This document shows, in pieces, positions 9,192 to 18,838 of a DNA stretch of 64,000 nucleotides. The notes under the pieces are model-generated. The model was not told the DNA's origin and searched no databases. It worked only from the letters and a program-made list of their open reading frames with translations. Position 1 is the first letter of the stretch, and every line of letters starts with the position of its first letter. The stretch spans positions 3,907,501 to 3,971,500 of the forward strand of contig OU461276.1 of NCBI GenBank assembly GCA_911810475.1, in the 5' to 3' direction. The translations under genes were made by a program, and so were the position numbers. The DNA is from Candidatus Celerinatantimonas neptuna. Lineage in GTDB: Bacteria; Pseudomonadota; Gammaproteobacteria; Enterobacterales; Celerinatantimonadaceae.

Positions 9192-12100
9192 AGCAACCCC
9201 TTTAATTGCTCCGCAAGACGAGTAACATAAGGGGGGTTTAATATCGATAAGTGATTTCCGTCTGTCGATATTAATCTGCTCTGCTGTGTATAATCAGTCC
9301 AACCAAGCCCTGGCTCAGGTAGCCGAATGCGACCTTCCAAAATCTCTTTAGCCTCAACGACAATCAATTCACCATCATATGGTTGCCCTTTATAATGATC
9401 GCTTGCCTGAATATGAGCCTGAAGGATCTCTAAGAACTGACTAAAATACTCAAGTGGCAGATTATCCGGTATCAAAGAGGCCTGCTTAAATTCATTAAAG
9501 AATAACTCGGCGCGCTGTTGTTTATTCTTCGCCTGCAATGCATTAGCATCAATATCCAGTGATTTACCGATAAACAATCCGACTTTCTTAGCAAAATAAG
9601 CCAAACGTTCCGATTCTGTCATACTTTGCGCGTGGTCAATCTGAACTTTAGGAGCCGGTTGATCAAGAATTAAAACCCGACACCCCAGGTGGCTTTGTTG
9701 GCGTAACTGCTGCGCCATTTCAAAAGCAATCGTTGCTCCAAGAGACCATCCTCCGAGAATAATTTCTCGTCCATCCAGCAATGAATCGATTTGTGTCAAA
9801 TAGAAGGCAGCAAGAGATTCAATTGAGAAATCGTAATCGTGGGTTTTTGTAAAATCAGCAACCTGAAGACCATAAACAGGAAAATCATTCCCAAGAGATT
9901 CCGCCAACAACTGATAGCACAAGGTATAACCACCAGCCGGATGGACAAACAACAGAGTAGGATGAGTCGCAAGATCGCCTTCTTGCAAACAAACCAATGC
10001 GCAACGAGAAGATTCCGGCTGCGTTGATAAATATTCAGCAAGTTGCGTAATGCTACTATGCTTCAGTAAATCACCCAATTCCAAACTTGAACCAAATTGG
10101 CTATTTATCTGAATCACCAACTTCAACGCAATCAGTGACTGACCACCTAATTCAAAGAAACTTAAATGCGTATCGACTTCTTCCAAATTGAGTAAATCAG
10201 AATAGATAGAATGCAAAGATTCCTCCATCTGATTAACCGGACGATGAGCCACCGCTTCTCGTTCAATAGGTAAAGAAGCCAACGTCTGCCGATCAATTTT
10301 TCCACTTGCCGTTAACGGCATCATATCAAGCCAGTACCAGTAATCCGGACACATATAGCTCGGTAATTGCTTAAAGGCTTTTTCTTTAACCAGAGACTGT
10401 TCAGAAGATTCAACACCACTGACATAAGCAATCAACTCATCAAAACCCTGATGGTTAGAAAAACTCACTGCAGCAGCTTTTACACCTAACCCCATGAGTT
10501 GTTGTTCTATCTCTGCCAGTTCAACCCTGAAACCACGGATTTTGACCTGCCGGTCCATTCTTCCCAGAAAAACAATATTGCCATTATCCAGCCGATATCC
10601 TCTATCGCCTGTCTTGTACATCCTCATTTGAGGCCATTCTGGCAGGAATACAAATGATTTCTGCGTTAATTCAGGCTGACCGATGTAACCATCGGCTAAA
10701 TGATGACTTGCTATATAAATTTCACCAGGAAGCCCATCAGGTAATAAACGATGCTGACTATCCAATATTAGTAGCCGACTGTCATCAAATGCTTGACCTA
10801 TCGGAATGATTTGCTCCTGTCGTGGTAGTTGTTCCGGCACAGGATAATAAGCAACCCCCACCGTTGCTTCTGTTGGCCCATAGTGATTAATCACTCGACA
10901 AGTTGCCCCCGAACAACGTATCGAATCAATCAATGAATAAGGCAATGCTTCCCCACCTAAGACCAACAACTGTTTAGGCAATATATGATGAGGTTCAGGG
11001 ACTTGCATCAGTGCAGCTAAATGAGAAGGGGTAAACTTGGCATAATCCATCGGATGCTCGGCCAAATAATTTTGAAGCGCAACAGGATTATCCAGAAGTG
11101 TCTGATCAATGACGTCCAGGCACCCACCTGAAGTCAATGCAGAAAACACCATAGTATGAGCTAAATCAGTGGAAAAAGACGAAAACATGCCATAATGAGC
11201 CCCTTTTTCAGGCTGTAAAACCGGTGAGATAGTCTCACAGTAACCTGATAACGCCCGATGACTCACCACAACACCTTTAGGTTGTCCGCTACTCCCCGAA
11301 GTAAAAATAATGTACGCAGATTCATCACCAGATATTTCAGGCACAAAATCCAAAGAAGAATTCAACGACGAAGGACACTCATCCAGTGATAAATAAGCTA
11401 TATTCGTCTCTGGCTTATCCGTATAATCACCGACCCACAAACACGTTTCAGAGCGCTCTAACATAGACTCGATTCGAGATAAACTCAGCTTCTTATCAAT
11501 GGGCAGATAACAGCATCCAACTTTAAACGTTGCCAAAATTGCAACAACCATATTCTGGTTCTTTGATAAGGCTAATGCAATGACTTGCCCTGGTTTGACA
11601 TTATGTTCAAGAAACCAGGCTGCAAGCCTGTCTGAGTGTTGATCCAACTGCTGATAGGTCAATGTTTGCCCGGCACATGACACAGCATCCATATCCCCAG
11701 ATTCAGCCACCTGTTCTGAGAATCGCTTAAGGATGCTTCTGAAAGGATGCGCTTCAGGTAATTTTATCTGCGCCATATCATCTGATTGCGATTCACTTCT
11801 TAGCAAAGACAATTCACGAATATGGGACTTAGGATGCTCAATTAACCATTGAAGAATATACACTAAATCACTGAGCATTCTTTCAATTCGTTGCGGCTTA
11901 AATAACGCACTATCATAATAAAATGTAAGTAATAGCCCTTCTTTCTCTTCCTCAACCCACAGATTTAAATCGAGCTTTGAAACACCATAATCCACCTTGA
12001 ATGGCGCATAACGAACTCGGGAAGGATCAATAAAATTATTAAATACCTGATATGTCAAAATAGCCTGAAAAACCGGATTAATCTGTAAATTCCGATCAAT

Positions 12101-13243
12101 GGTCAATAATTCTAAAATACGGTTAAATGGCACATTCTGATGGGCCATAACAGCATCACTTTGCTGACTTACCTGTTTAAACAATGTTTCGATAGATGCA
12201 CTGGAATCGACCTGAAAGCAAAGTGGCAACGTATTCATCATCAGCCCCATAATCTGCTGCGTTTCAGGTAAATTACGGTTAGCAAAAGGAGCTCCAATAA
12301 TAATTTCCTTCTGGCCACTATAAAAATGTAGGAGCAACTGATAAGCCGCAATAAAAAGATGAAAACCAGTCATTTGGTGACTACGGGAAAAAGACTGTAT
12401 TTGGTCCCATAATTCCGGTTCTATATGAATGCTAGCCAGCCCACCTTGAGAACTCATTGTCGCCGGCCGAGGATAATCTGTAACTAAATTTAAAACACCG
12501 TCTATATCAGCCAGATTTTCTTTCCAAAACTCATAACCTTGATCAAAATAGTCACTAGCCAACCATTGCTGCTCAGCTAATGCATAATCAGAATATTGCA
12601 ATTCCGGCTTTTGACTGGGAACAATCCCCATTGCCAGTTGTGCATAAATATCCGTAAATTCCTTAATACATAAATTCACCATCCAGCCATCTGAAATAAT
12701 ATGGTGAAAAGTCATTAAGAAAACATATTCCGTCTTTGATGCTCGGATAATATGCCAATAAGCTAACGGACCTTTATCTAATTGAAAGTCTCTTTTCCCC
12801 TCAGCTTTAGCCCAGGACTCAATCAATGGCCATAAATCTTGCTCTGGCATTTTGCGAAGATCATCAAACTTGAATTGGAATCCGGGACCATCCCCAACAT
12901 ATTGCATCACTGCCCCATTGTGCTCAACAAAGCATGTCCTGAATATGCTATGTCGTCGGCTGATAGCATCTACAGTCTTTGCCAACAACTGAGGATCCAA
13001 CTCAAAATCCAACCATGTTTTAACAGCATAAGGATTGTTATATGCCGAATGATCGAGTAAGCGATCCATAACCCAAATCCCCTGTTGAAATGACGTCAAA
13101 GGGAAATACCTTCTTGAAACATCCGGGTGTGGGTTAATAATATTTTTCCGCTGCGTATTTTGACTACGACGTTTTTTTTGAGTTAACTTTTTTAATTCAG
13201 CAATACTTAAGGATTTAAGCCCACTTTGATTTTGAGATGCCAT
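9188..13243 (-). CDS. NRPS termination module C-A(Asp)-PCP-TE
   Basis: The domains of this 1351 aa synthetase are condensation (about 45-480, with HHIISDG near 175), adenylation (about 505-985), carrier (about 1010-1080, FFELGGQSLIAL) and thioesterase (about 1100-1350). Adenylation motifs are FTSGSSGQPKG near 640, NHYGPTEAT, YKTGDRG, GRMDRQVKIRGFRVE and GKIDR. The thioesterase has the GWSLG nucleophile elbow near 1160 and a GNHLSIL histidine near the end. Aligning the binding pocket by eye to GrsA gives D-L-T-K-V-G-H-V-G plus the A10 lysine, one conservative change from the Asp code DLTKVGHIGK, so L-aspartate is the likely substrate. The terminal TE marks this as the last module. A hairpin with a U-rich tail lies in the 67 bp gap before it, and the MFS gene overlaps its stop. 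Confidence 0.95.
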   Translation of the reverse strand: MASQNQSGLKSLSIAELKKLTQKKRRSQNTQRKNIINPHPDVSRRYFPLTSFQQGIWVMDRLLDHSAYNNPYAVKTWLDFELDPQLLAKTVDAISRRHSIFRTCFVEHNGAVMQYVGDGPGFQFKFDDLRKMPEQDLWPLIESWAKAEGKRDFQLDKGPLAYWHIIRASKTEYVFLMTFHHIISDGWMVNLCIKEFTDIYAQLAMGIVPSQKPELQYSDYALAEQQWLASDYFDQGYEFWKENLADIDGVLNLVTDYPRPATMSSQGGLASIHIEPELWDQIQSFSRSHQMTGFHLFIAAYQLLLHFYSGQKEIIIGAPFANRNLPETQQIMGLMMNTLPLCFQVDSSASIETLFKQVSQQSDAVMAHQNVPFNRILELLTIDRNLQINPVFQAILTYQVFNNFIDPSRVRYAPFKVDYGVSKLDLNLWVEEEKEGLLLTFYYDSALFKPQRIERMLSDLVYILQWLIEHPKSHIRELSLLRSESQSDDMAQIKLPEAHPFRSILKRFSEQVAESGDMDAVSCAGQTLTYQQLDQHSDRLAAWFLEHNVKPGQVIALALSKNQNMVVAILATFKVGCCYLPIDKKLSLSRIESMLERSETCLWVGDYTDKPETNIAYLSLDECPSSLNSSLDFVPEISGDESAYIIFTSGSSGQPKGVVVSHRALSGYCETISPVLQPEKGAHYGMFSSFSTDLAHTMVFSALTSGGCLDVIDQTLLDNPVALQNYLAEHPMDYAKFTPSHLAALMQVPEPHHILPKQLLVLGGEALPYSLIDSIRCSGATCRVINHYGPTEATVGVAYYPVPEQLPRQEQIIPIGQAFDDSRLLILDSQHRLLPDGLPGEIYIASHHLADGYIGQPELTQKSFVFLPEWPQMRMYKTGDRGYRLDNGNIVFLGRMDRQVKIRGFRVELAEIEQQLMGLGVKAAAVSFSNHQGFDELIAYVSGVESSEQSLVKEKAFKQLPSYMCPDYWYWLDMMPLTASGKIDRQTLASLPIEREAVAHRPVNQMEESLHSIYSDLLNLEEVDTHLSFFELGGQSLIALKLVIQINSQFGSSLELGDLLKHSSITQLAEYLSTQPESSRCALVCLQEGDLATHPTLLFVHPAGGYTLCYQLLAESLGNDFPVYGLQVADFTKTHDYDFSIESLAAFYLTQIDSLLDGREIILGGWSLGATIAFEMAQQLRQQSHLGCRVLILDQPAPKVQIDHAQSMTESERLAYFAKKVGLFIGKSLDIDANALQAKNKQQRAELFFNEFKQASLIPDNLPLEYFSQFLEILQAHIQASDHYKGQPYDGELIVVEAKEILEGRIRLPEPGLGWTDYTQQSRLISTDGNHLSILNPPYVTRLAEQLKGLL

Positions 13244-13270
13244 ATATTACGAGACTCCACTATCAATGAT

Positions 13271-13301
13271 TCAAATAAAAGTGGCAGACAAGCTGCCACT
13301 T
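13271..13301 (-). terminator. Intrinsic-terminator-like hairpin inside the biosynthetic operon
   Basis: Between the PKS stop and the last NRPS start, the minus-strand transcript reads aagtggcag, a 5-nt loop, ctgccactt, then a T-rich tail (ttttatttga). The 9-bp perfect GC-containing stem with a U-rich tail is a good intrinsic terminator or attenuator. As it lies inside what is otherwise one operon, it should reduce, not abolish, expression of the terminal NRPS and export genes, or protect upstream mRNA from 3' decay. Confidence 0.65.
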
Positions 13302-13310
13302 CAAATAGAT

Positions 13311-16300
13311 CTACTCTTCTTCTAATAGTGATTCCAAAGAACTCACAACTAGATCACCAAGACTTGCTACTGTTTGATCTTGATAGAAACGATCGACTCG
13401 AATATCGGTCTCAAATAAATCAGATACAGCTGAAATCATCTGAACAGCAAGTAAAGAATTACCGCCTAATTCAGTAAAGCTATCCTTAATTCCAATACCA
13501 TTGATCCCTAGTACTGATTGCCAGATTTTAATGATTTCACGTTCAATCTCATTGGACGGCTCAACATACTCGACAGAAAGCTCAGGCCGAGAATAGCCAT
13601 CAGATGTAACTTCTTCTGTATCGTTATCCTCAACTTCAAGTACTTCTTGCTGGGGAACATTATCAATTAATCGCTGATGCAAATCATTTGTAACCACCAC
13701 CAACTGATCAAAATCAAGATGGCCAAGAACACGATGAATTGCATTCATACCCTCAGCATACATAATATCCCGATCAGCAAGATTGATCGCTACGTCACCC
13801 AGCAACGGATGAGACTCAGTCTGTTCTGAAGACTCAGCGTCGTCACTACGTTGCACTGATTTAATCAACGTATAATTTTCGATGGTCATTGCAACATCGC
13901 CCGATGCAGAATAAAACACGATATCAACACTGATTGTGCCATCATCAGAATTGAATGGATGCCGAAGTTTCACATATGCAAAATTATGTGCCTCAATTGG
14001 TGAGTAGAAACAAACCTGACCATAAGTAAATGGTAAGAAATCATCATGCGTCAACTGGCTAACACAATTAACCGTGACTGAATCAATCATGGCCGGATGG
14101 AATTTATATCGCTCTAAATCGCTAAGATAGCGGTCCTGCAGCTGTTTTTCCATCAGCCATTCGCCATCACCAACCCATTCAGCAACATTGGTATTCCAGC
14201 GCTGACTCACCGACAAAAAATCAGACTCGTCAATGTCATCACTTGTCCGGATACAATCAATAGTCCGGATAGACTCACTACGGCTACAGCGTGACTGAAT
14301 TTCGGCAAGAGAAGAAGAATCGAACTCTTTGACCTGGCCATGACCAAGAACCCCTTGTACATGTTCTTGCCAATCCAGTTCCAGGACACCCCGGCTACAT
14401 AACCTAAATTTATAACTACTTCCATCACGCTTAACAAACAATGTGAGATTTCTGGCCCAACCATTTTGATAAATAATGGGCGAAGTCAACATAAAGTTCT
14501 TCACATGTAATGGTTCATCTGATTTAAAATCATGGATCAGTTCATAAAGGATGCCGTGCATCGTCGCCCCAACGAATGAAGGCATGCCAGATAAACGGTG
14601 ATCATCAATAACCCAATCATCGATAGCATTTAAATTGACACGGTATTCTTCCTCACTCCCCTGACGATTCACCAGCGTCAGAAAATCTGACGATTGCTCA
14701 ACAAACACATCACCGACTTTATTTTCATCTAATTCTTTAAGCCATCGGGCAGCCATCCCGACATCACCCCAGGCCCCAAAGTTCAGAGAGATAGTCCGGC
14801 CTTTACGGCGTTGATTTCGATAATGAGCAAATGCATCCATAAATGCATTCCCCGCACAATAATCAATACGCGCTTCATCACCTTCAACAACAGCAATAGA
14901 CGAAAAGAGCATCATAAAATCAGGTTGTTTCTCTGCCAGTAGTTCATCTATCAGCAAAAGCCCACCCACCTTAGGATCCACAACGGCTGCACACTCTTCA
15001 TCCTGTTTCAATGGAATAATGCCACCACCTGCAATGCCTGCTGCATGGAACACGCCATCAATATGATCATAAGAGGTTAACAGTTGGGTCATACCATCAA
15101 TATCACAGGCATCTAACTGAGCCAGATGAACAGAGTTACCCCGGGATTCAAGTCGCAAAATACAAGCTATTTTTTCACTAATCGGATCATCTACCGAATG
15201 AGTACACAACCATGACTGCCACTGTTCTCTTTCAGGAAGCGGTGAACGATAAGTCAAAATCAGTGTTGCATCTGATATTTGTGACAAGTAGTCCGTAATA
15301 ACAACACCCAGACCACCTAGTCCCCCTGTGACCAGGTAAATGCCATCATTCTTAATTGCTTCAGGTTGAATCTCTTTCATCGCTGGCAGATAAACATCTT
15401 GATAATCTTCTTCCCAACGCTGACCCTGCCGATAAACAATGGTATTACCATGTGTGGCAATCATTGCTTCTCCAATCAAATGATCCGCAATTTCTTCTGG
15501 CGACTCATCGACCAGTAAATCCACATCAACAAGATGCACCTGGGTTTCTGGATATTCCTGATAAAACACTTTAGATGGACCGATAAGCAATGCCTTCTCA
15601 GGGCAATAAACACGCTCACCGGCGACACTAAATGTATTATTACAGGCAAATACAACGTGTAGATCATCCATTAAATTGGCATTAACCAATGCCTGTTCCA
15701 AGTAAAGAGGCTGATAGAAAGGCGCCTGTTGTAATGCCTTGTACTCATGAACATTGAGACCTGACTCATCGCCTGCCACCTGAGTCAGATTCCAGAGATG
15801 GACAAGATGACTAATCGTTAGCTCGTACCCTTTAATCGCTTCAAATAATGAAACATAATGCTCACGTTTATCAGGATTAATCGTGAAGGTAAAATTATCG
15901 AAATCAGCCTGATACTCATCGCCCCGATTGACCCAGATAACCGGCTCACCCCGATTAATCAGCTTGGTTTTGAGCGATTGATCAATTTCCTGATGATCAT
16001 CTGCGAACAACATCCAGCAACTCGCATTCGTCGTATGTGTCGTCTTGAGATATTGTGTTTTTGTTGTTTTTTTCCAGCTGGGAAGGTAAAACCAATCACC
16101 GATATCCGGTTTTTTACGGCGCAGAGCCTTCAGATGGAGATCGTCATTTGCTGAAGCTGTTTTTGAAGCTTTCGGTTCAGATAATTTAAACTCTTTACGC
16201 TGAAACGGATAACCAGGTAATGATAAGCGTAAACGGCGCTGTTCTTTGTATGCCCGTTCCCAGGGAACAGAAACGCCATTAACCCAAAGTTGAGCAAATG

Positions 16301-18815
16301 CATTCAGAATGTGTTCAACCCCATTTTCCTGTTCTTTCGCAATCGGGACAGATGATTGAATTTTGCTTTGTTGAGTTCCCTGAACATGCTGCTTCACCGC
16401 CGATTCTAATGAACGACCTGGCCCAACTTCTAAAAAGACAGCGTCATCTTCCTCTTCCAGCAATGTCTTAACGGCATGGCTAAACAGCACAGGTTTACGG
16501 ACATGTTGCACCCAATACTCTTTATCCATTGCCTGCTCATCAGTAATCCAGTCCCCTGTCAGCGTCGAAACAAATGGAATTTCTGGCTCACTTAATTCAA
16601 TTGAATCGACCACATTACGATAAGCAACTAAAGCTGGCTCCATCATATAGGAATGAAAAGCATGAGACGTATCAAGATGCTTACAGAATATACCTTCATC
16701 TTCCAGTTTATCCTGCAATGCTTCAACTTCTGATTGTTCACCTGCAACCACACACAGTTCTGGATAATTCACTGCTGCAATTTCAACTTTACTGTCACGT
16801 AGATAATCTTGGATTTCTTCTTCAGTCAGCAAAACAGCCAACATATCTCCCTCGGGAAGTTCCTGGACCAGTTTCCCCCGTAAAGCGACAGCTTTCAGAG
16901 CATCTTCTAAAGAGAACACCCCAGATATACATGCAGCTACATATTCACCCACACTATGGCCAATCATGACCGACGGCTCGATTCCCCAATCCAACCATAG
17001 TTTTGCCAGAGCATATTCCACGACAAATAAAGCAGGCTGCGTAAACTGAGTTTCATTAATCCGGTCGAGTTCAGAACTCTCTTCACCCTGAAAGATAATT
17101 TCTCTAAGATCTCGCCCTAAAACAGGCTTCAGGATCTCACAGCATTGATCAACATATTGTTGAAAGACCGGATATGATTCATACAACGGTTTACCCATAT
17201 TAATATATTGATTCCCCTGCCCGGGAAACATGAAGACCAGTGTCGGCTGATTTGCACTTGGTTTGACAATCTGGCGAACCGAGAGTTTTTTTAACAACTC
17301 GTCCCGATCACTGGCAATAACACAACTATTAAAGTTAAATTGTTCACGGCCAACCTGTAGTGTATAAGCAACATCGGCCAGGTTTACATCTTCAGAATGT
17401 TCCAGGTAATCCAGAAGGTGTTTGCGTGTTTCTTCTAAAGCATCAGAAGATTTAGCTGATAGTGGGAAAAACCAGGGACCTTCAGTCTCTTCACTGGGTT
17501 CAATTGCAGGAGGCTCTTCCACAATAATACAAACATTCGTTCCTCCAACTCCAAATGAATTCACCAGGCCATGCAAGGGTTTGCCCTGCCCATTAAGTTC
17601 AGTGCATTCTGTATTCATCCGAAACGGGCTATTTTCGAAATCGATATTTGGATTCGGTGATGAAAAATTCAGTGATGCAGGTAAACGATGTTCCTTCAAT
17701 GCCATCGATGTTTTAATCAGGCTTGCCATTCCTGATGCAATATCGGTATGCCCAATATTCGTTTTAACCGAACCTAACAGACAAAACTGCTTTTCATCCG
17801 TAAATTCATTAAATGCCTGGGTGAGTGACGTAAACTCAATCGGATCACCCAACGGAGTTGCTGTTCCGTGTGCTTCAACAAAATGGATATCGCGGGCATC
17901 TACACCCGAATCGGAAATCGCTCTTTTTGCAACAGCAATCTGGCCTTCAATACTCGGTGCTGTAAACCCGGCACGCATATCACCATCATTATTGATGGCC
18001 CCACCTTTAATGACTGAATAAATATGATCCCCATCGCGTAATGCATCATCAAGACGCTTCAAAATAACGGCCCCGGCACCGCGGCTAAACACTGTCCCGT
18101 TAGCTCTTGAATCAAAGGCATAGCAATGGCCATCCGCTGAATCCATGCCACCTTGCATGTATTCATACCCGCGACGTTCTGGAGTATCGATGGATGAACC
18201 GCCCGCAATCACTAAGTCACTTTCACCACACTGAAGACTTCGCATGCCCATAACGATTGCAACCATAGAGGTTGAACATGCAGTTTGAACATTGACACTC
18301 GGTCCTTTAAGATTCAATTTATAAGAGACCCGAGTCGTAACATAATCCTTATCATTATTTGTTACAATTGACGTACCACTGGCATACTGGCTCACATCAG
18401 GGTGATTTTGAACCTCAGTTAGATGCCAGTTCGTTCCTGTGCCCCCAAACACACCAACCAACCCCGGATAACTGCCAGGAACATACCCTGCATCTTCAAA
18501 CGCATGCCAACAGCATTCCAAAAAAATCCGATGCTGGGGATCCATCAATTCAGCATCCCGGGGAGTAAATCCAAAAAATTGAGCATCAAAATGGAGCGCA
18601 TTCCCCAATATTCCACGACGGGGAATATAATTAGGTGATGCAATCAATTCTTCATCAATACCTGATGCACGCAATTCATCTTCTGTAAAGGTACTAATGG
18701 TTTCCTGACCATCAATCAGATTTTTCCAAAAGGATTTAAAATCGTCTGCACCAGGATATCTCCCAGCCAACCCGATAATTGCTATATCCTGGCCATTTTT
18801 CGTTTGAACAGTCAT
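13311..18815 (-). CDS. Type I modular PKS: KS-AT(malonyl)-KR-DH-ACP
   Basis: A single-module polyketide synthase of 1834 aa. The KS (about 10-430) has the VQTACSTS cysteine motif near 180, EAHGTATPLGDP near 315 and the KTNIGH histidine. The AT (about 530-850) has FPGQG, GHSVGE near 620 and HAFH near 720; HAFH predicts malonyl-CoA. A KR structural half precedes the KR (TGGLGGLG near 1163, FSSIAVVEG, DYCAGNAF). A DH-type double hotdog follows, with HRLSG near 1405 and HPAMIDS near 1575 keeping the catalytic His and Asp. The ACP (about 1750-1825) has GGNSLLAV. I chose the ATG at 18815 because gagga sits 6 nt upstream; an ATG at 18827 has no such site. Fed by the upstream NRPS, it should add one malonyl unit and process it to an enoyl. 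DH after KR is an unusual order. Confidence 0.95.
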   Translation of the reverse strand: MTVQTKNGQDIAIIGLAGRYPGADDFKSFWKNLIDGQETISTFTEDELRASGIDEELIASPNYIPRRGILGNALHFDAQFFGFTPRDAELMDPQHRIFLECCWHAFEDAGYVPGSYPGLVGVFGGTGTNWHLTEVQNHPDVSQYASGTSIVTNNDKDYVTTRVSYKLNLKGPSVNVQTACSTSMVAIVMGMRSLQCGESDLVIAGGSSIDTPERRGYEYMQGGMDSADGHCYAFDSRANGTVFSRGAGAVILKRLDDALRDGDHIYSVIKGGAINNDGDMRAGFTAPSIEGQIAVAKRAISDSGVDARDIHFVEAHGTATPLGDPIEFTSLTQAFNEFTDEKQFCLLGSVKTNIGHTDIASGMASLIKTSMALKEHRLPASLNFSSPNPNIDFENSPFRMNTECTELNGQGKPLHGLVNSFGVGGTNVCIIVEEPPAIEPSEETEGPWFFPLSAKSSDALEETRKHLLDYLEHSEDVNLADVAYTLQVGREQFNFNSCVIASDRDELLKKLSVRQIVKPSANQPTLVFMFPGQGNQYINMGKPLYESYPVFQQYVDQCCEILKPVLGRDLREIIFQGEESSELDRINETQFTQPALFVVEYALAKLWLDWGIEPSVMIGHSVGEYVAACISGVFSLEDALKAVALRGKLVQELPEGDMLAVLLTEEEIQDYLRDSKVEIAAVNYPELCVVAGEQSEVEALQDKLEDEGIFCKHLDTSHAFHSYMMEPALVAYRNVVDSIELSEPEIPFVSTLTGDWITDEQAMDKEYWVQHVRKPVLFSHAVKTLLEEEDDAVFLEVGPGRSLESAVKQHVQGTQQSKIQSSVPIAKEQENGVEHILNAFAQLWVNGVSVPWERAYKEQRRLRLSLPGYPFQRKEFKLSEPKASKTASANDDLHLKALRRKKPDIGDWFYLPSWKKTTKTQYLKTTHTTNASCWMLFADDHQEIDQSLKTKLINRGEPVIWVNRGDEYQADFDNFTFTINPDKREHYVSLFEAIKGYELTISHLVHLWNLTQVAGDESGLNVHEYKALQQAPFYQPLYLEQALVNANLMDDLHVVFACNNTFSVAGERVYCPEKALLIGPSKVFYQEYPETQVHLVDVDLLVDESPEEIADHLIGEAMIATHGNTIVYRQGQRWEEDYQDVYLPAMKEIQPEAIKNDGIYLVTGGLGGLGVVITDYLSQISDATLILTYRSPLPEREQWQSWLCTHSVDDPISEKIACILRLESRGNSVHLAQLDACDIDGMTQLLTSYDHIDGVFHAAGIAGGGIIPLKQDEECAAVVDPKVGGLLLIDELLAEKQPDFMMLFSSIAVVEGDEARIDYCAGNAFMDAFAHYRNQRRKGRTISLNFGAWGDVGMAARWLKELDENKVGDVFVEQSSDFLTLVNRQGSEEEYRVNLNAIDDWVIDDHRLSGMPSFVGATMHGILYELIHDFKSDEPLHVKNFMLTSPIIYQNGWARNLTLFVKRDGSSYKFRLCSRGVLELDWQEHVQGVLGHGQVKEFDSSSLAEIQSRCSRSESIRTIDCIRTSDDIDESDFLSVSQRWNTNVAEWVGDGEWLMEKQLQDRYLSDLERYKFHPAMIDSVTVNCVSQLTHDDFLPFTYGQVCFYSPIEAHNFAYVKLRHPFNSDDGTISVDIVFYSASGDVAMTIENYTLIKSVQRSDDAESSEQTESHPLLGDVAINLADRDIMYAEGMNAIHRVLGHLDFDQLVVVTNDLHQRLIDNVPQQEVLEVEDNDTEEVTSDGYSRPELSVEYVEPSNEIEREIIKIWQSVLGINGIGIKDSFTELGGNSLLAVQMISAVSDLFETDIRVDRFYQDQTVASLGDLVVSSLESLLEEE

Positions 18816-18838
18816 ATGATTCCTCATTACTATCTGGT

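Noticed and set aside
16574-16969. 131-codon plus-strand open frame inside the PKS
   Set aside because: Antisense to the AT domain, with its GHSVGE and HAFH motifs on the minus strand; composition is unlike a real protein.
17422-18021. 199-codon open frame on the plus strand inside the PKS
   Set aside because: It lies antisense to the conserved KS domain, whose active-site motifs are all on the minus strand. It has no recognisable domain or ribosome-binding site.
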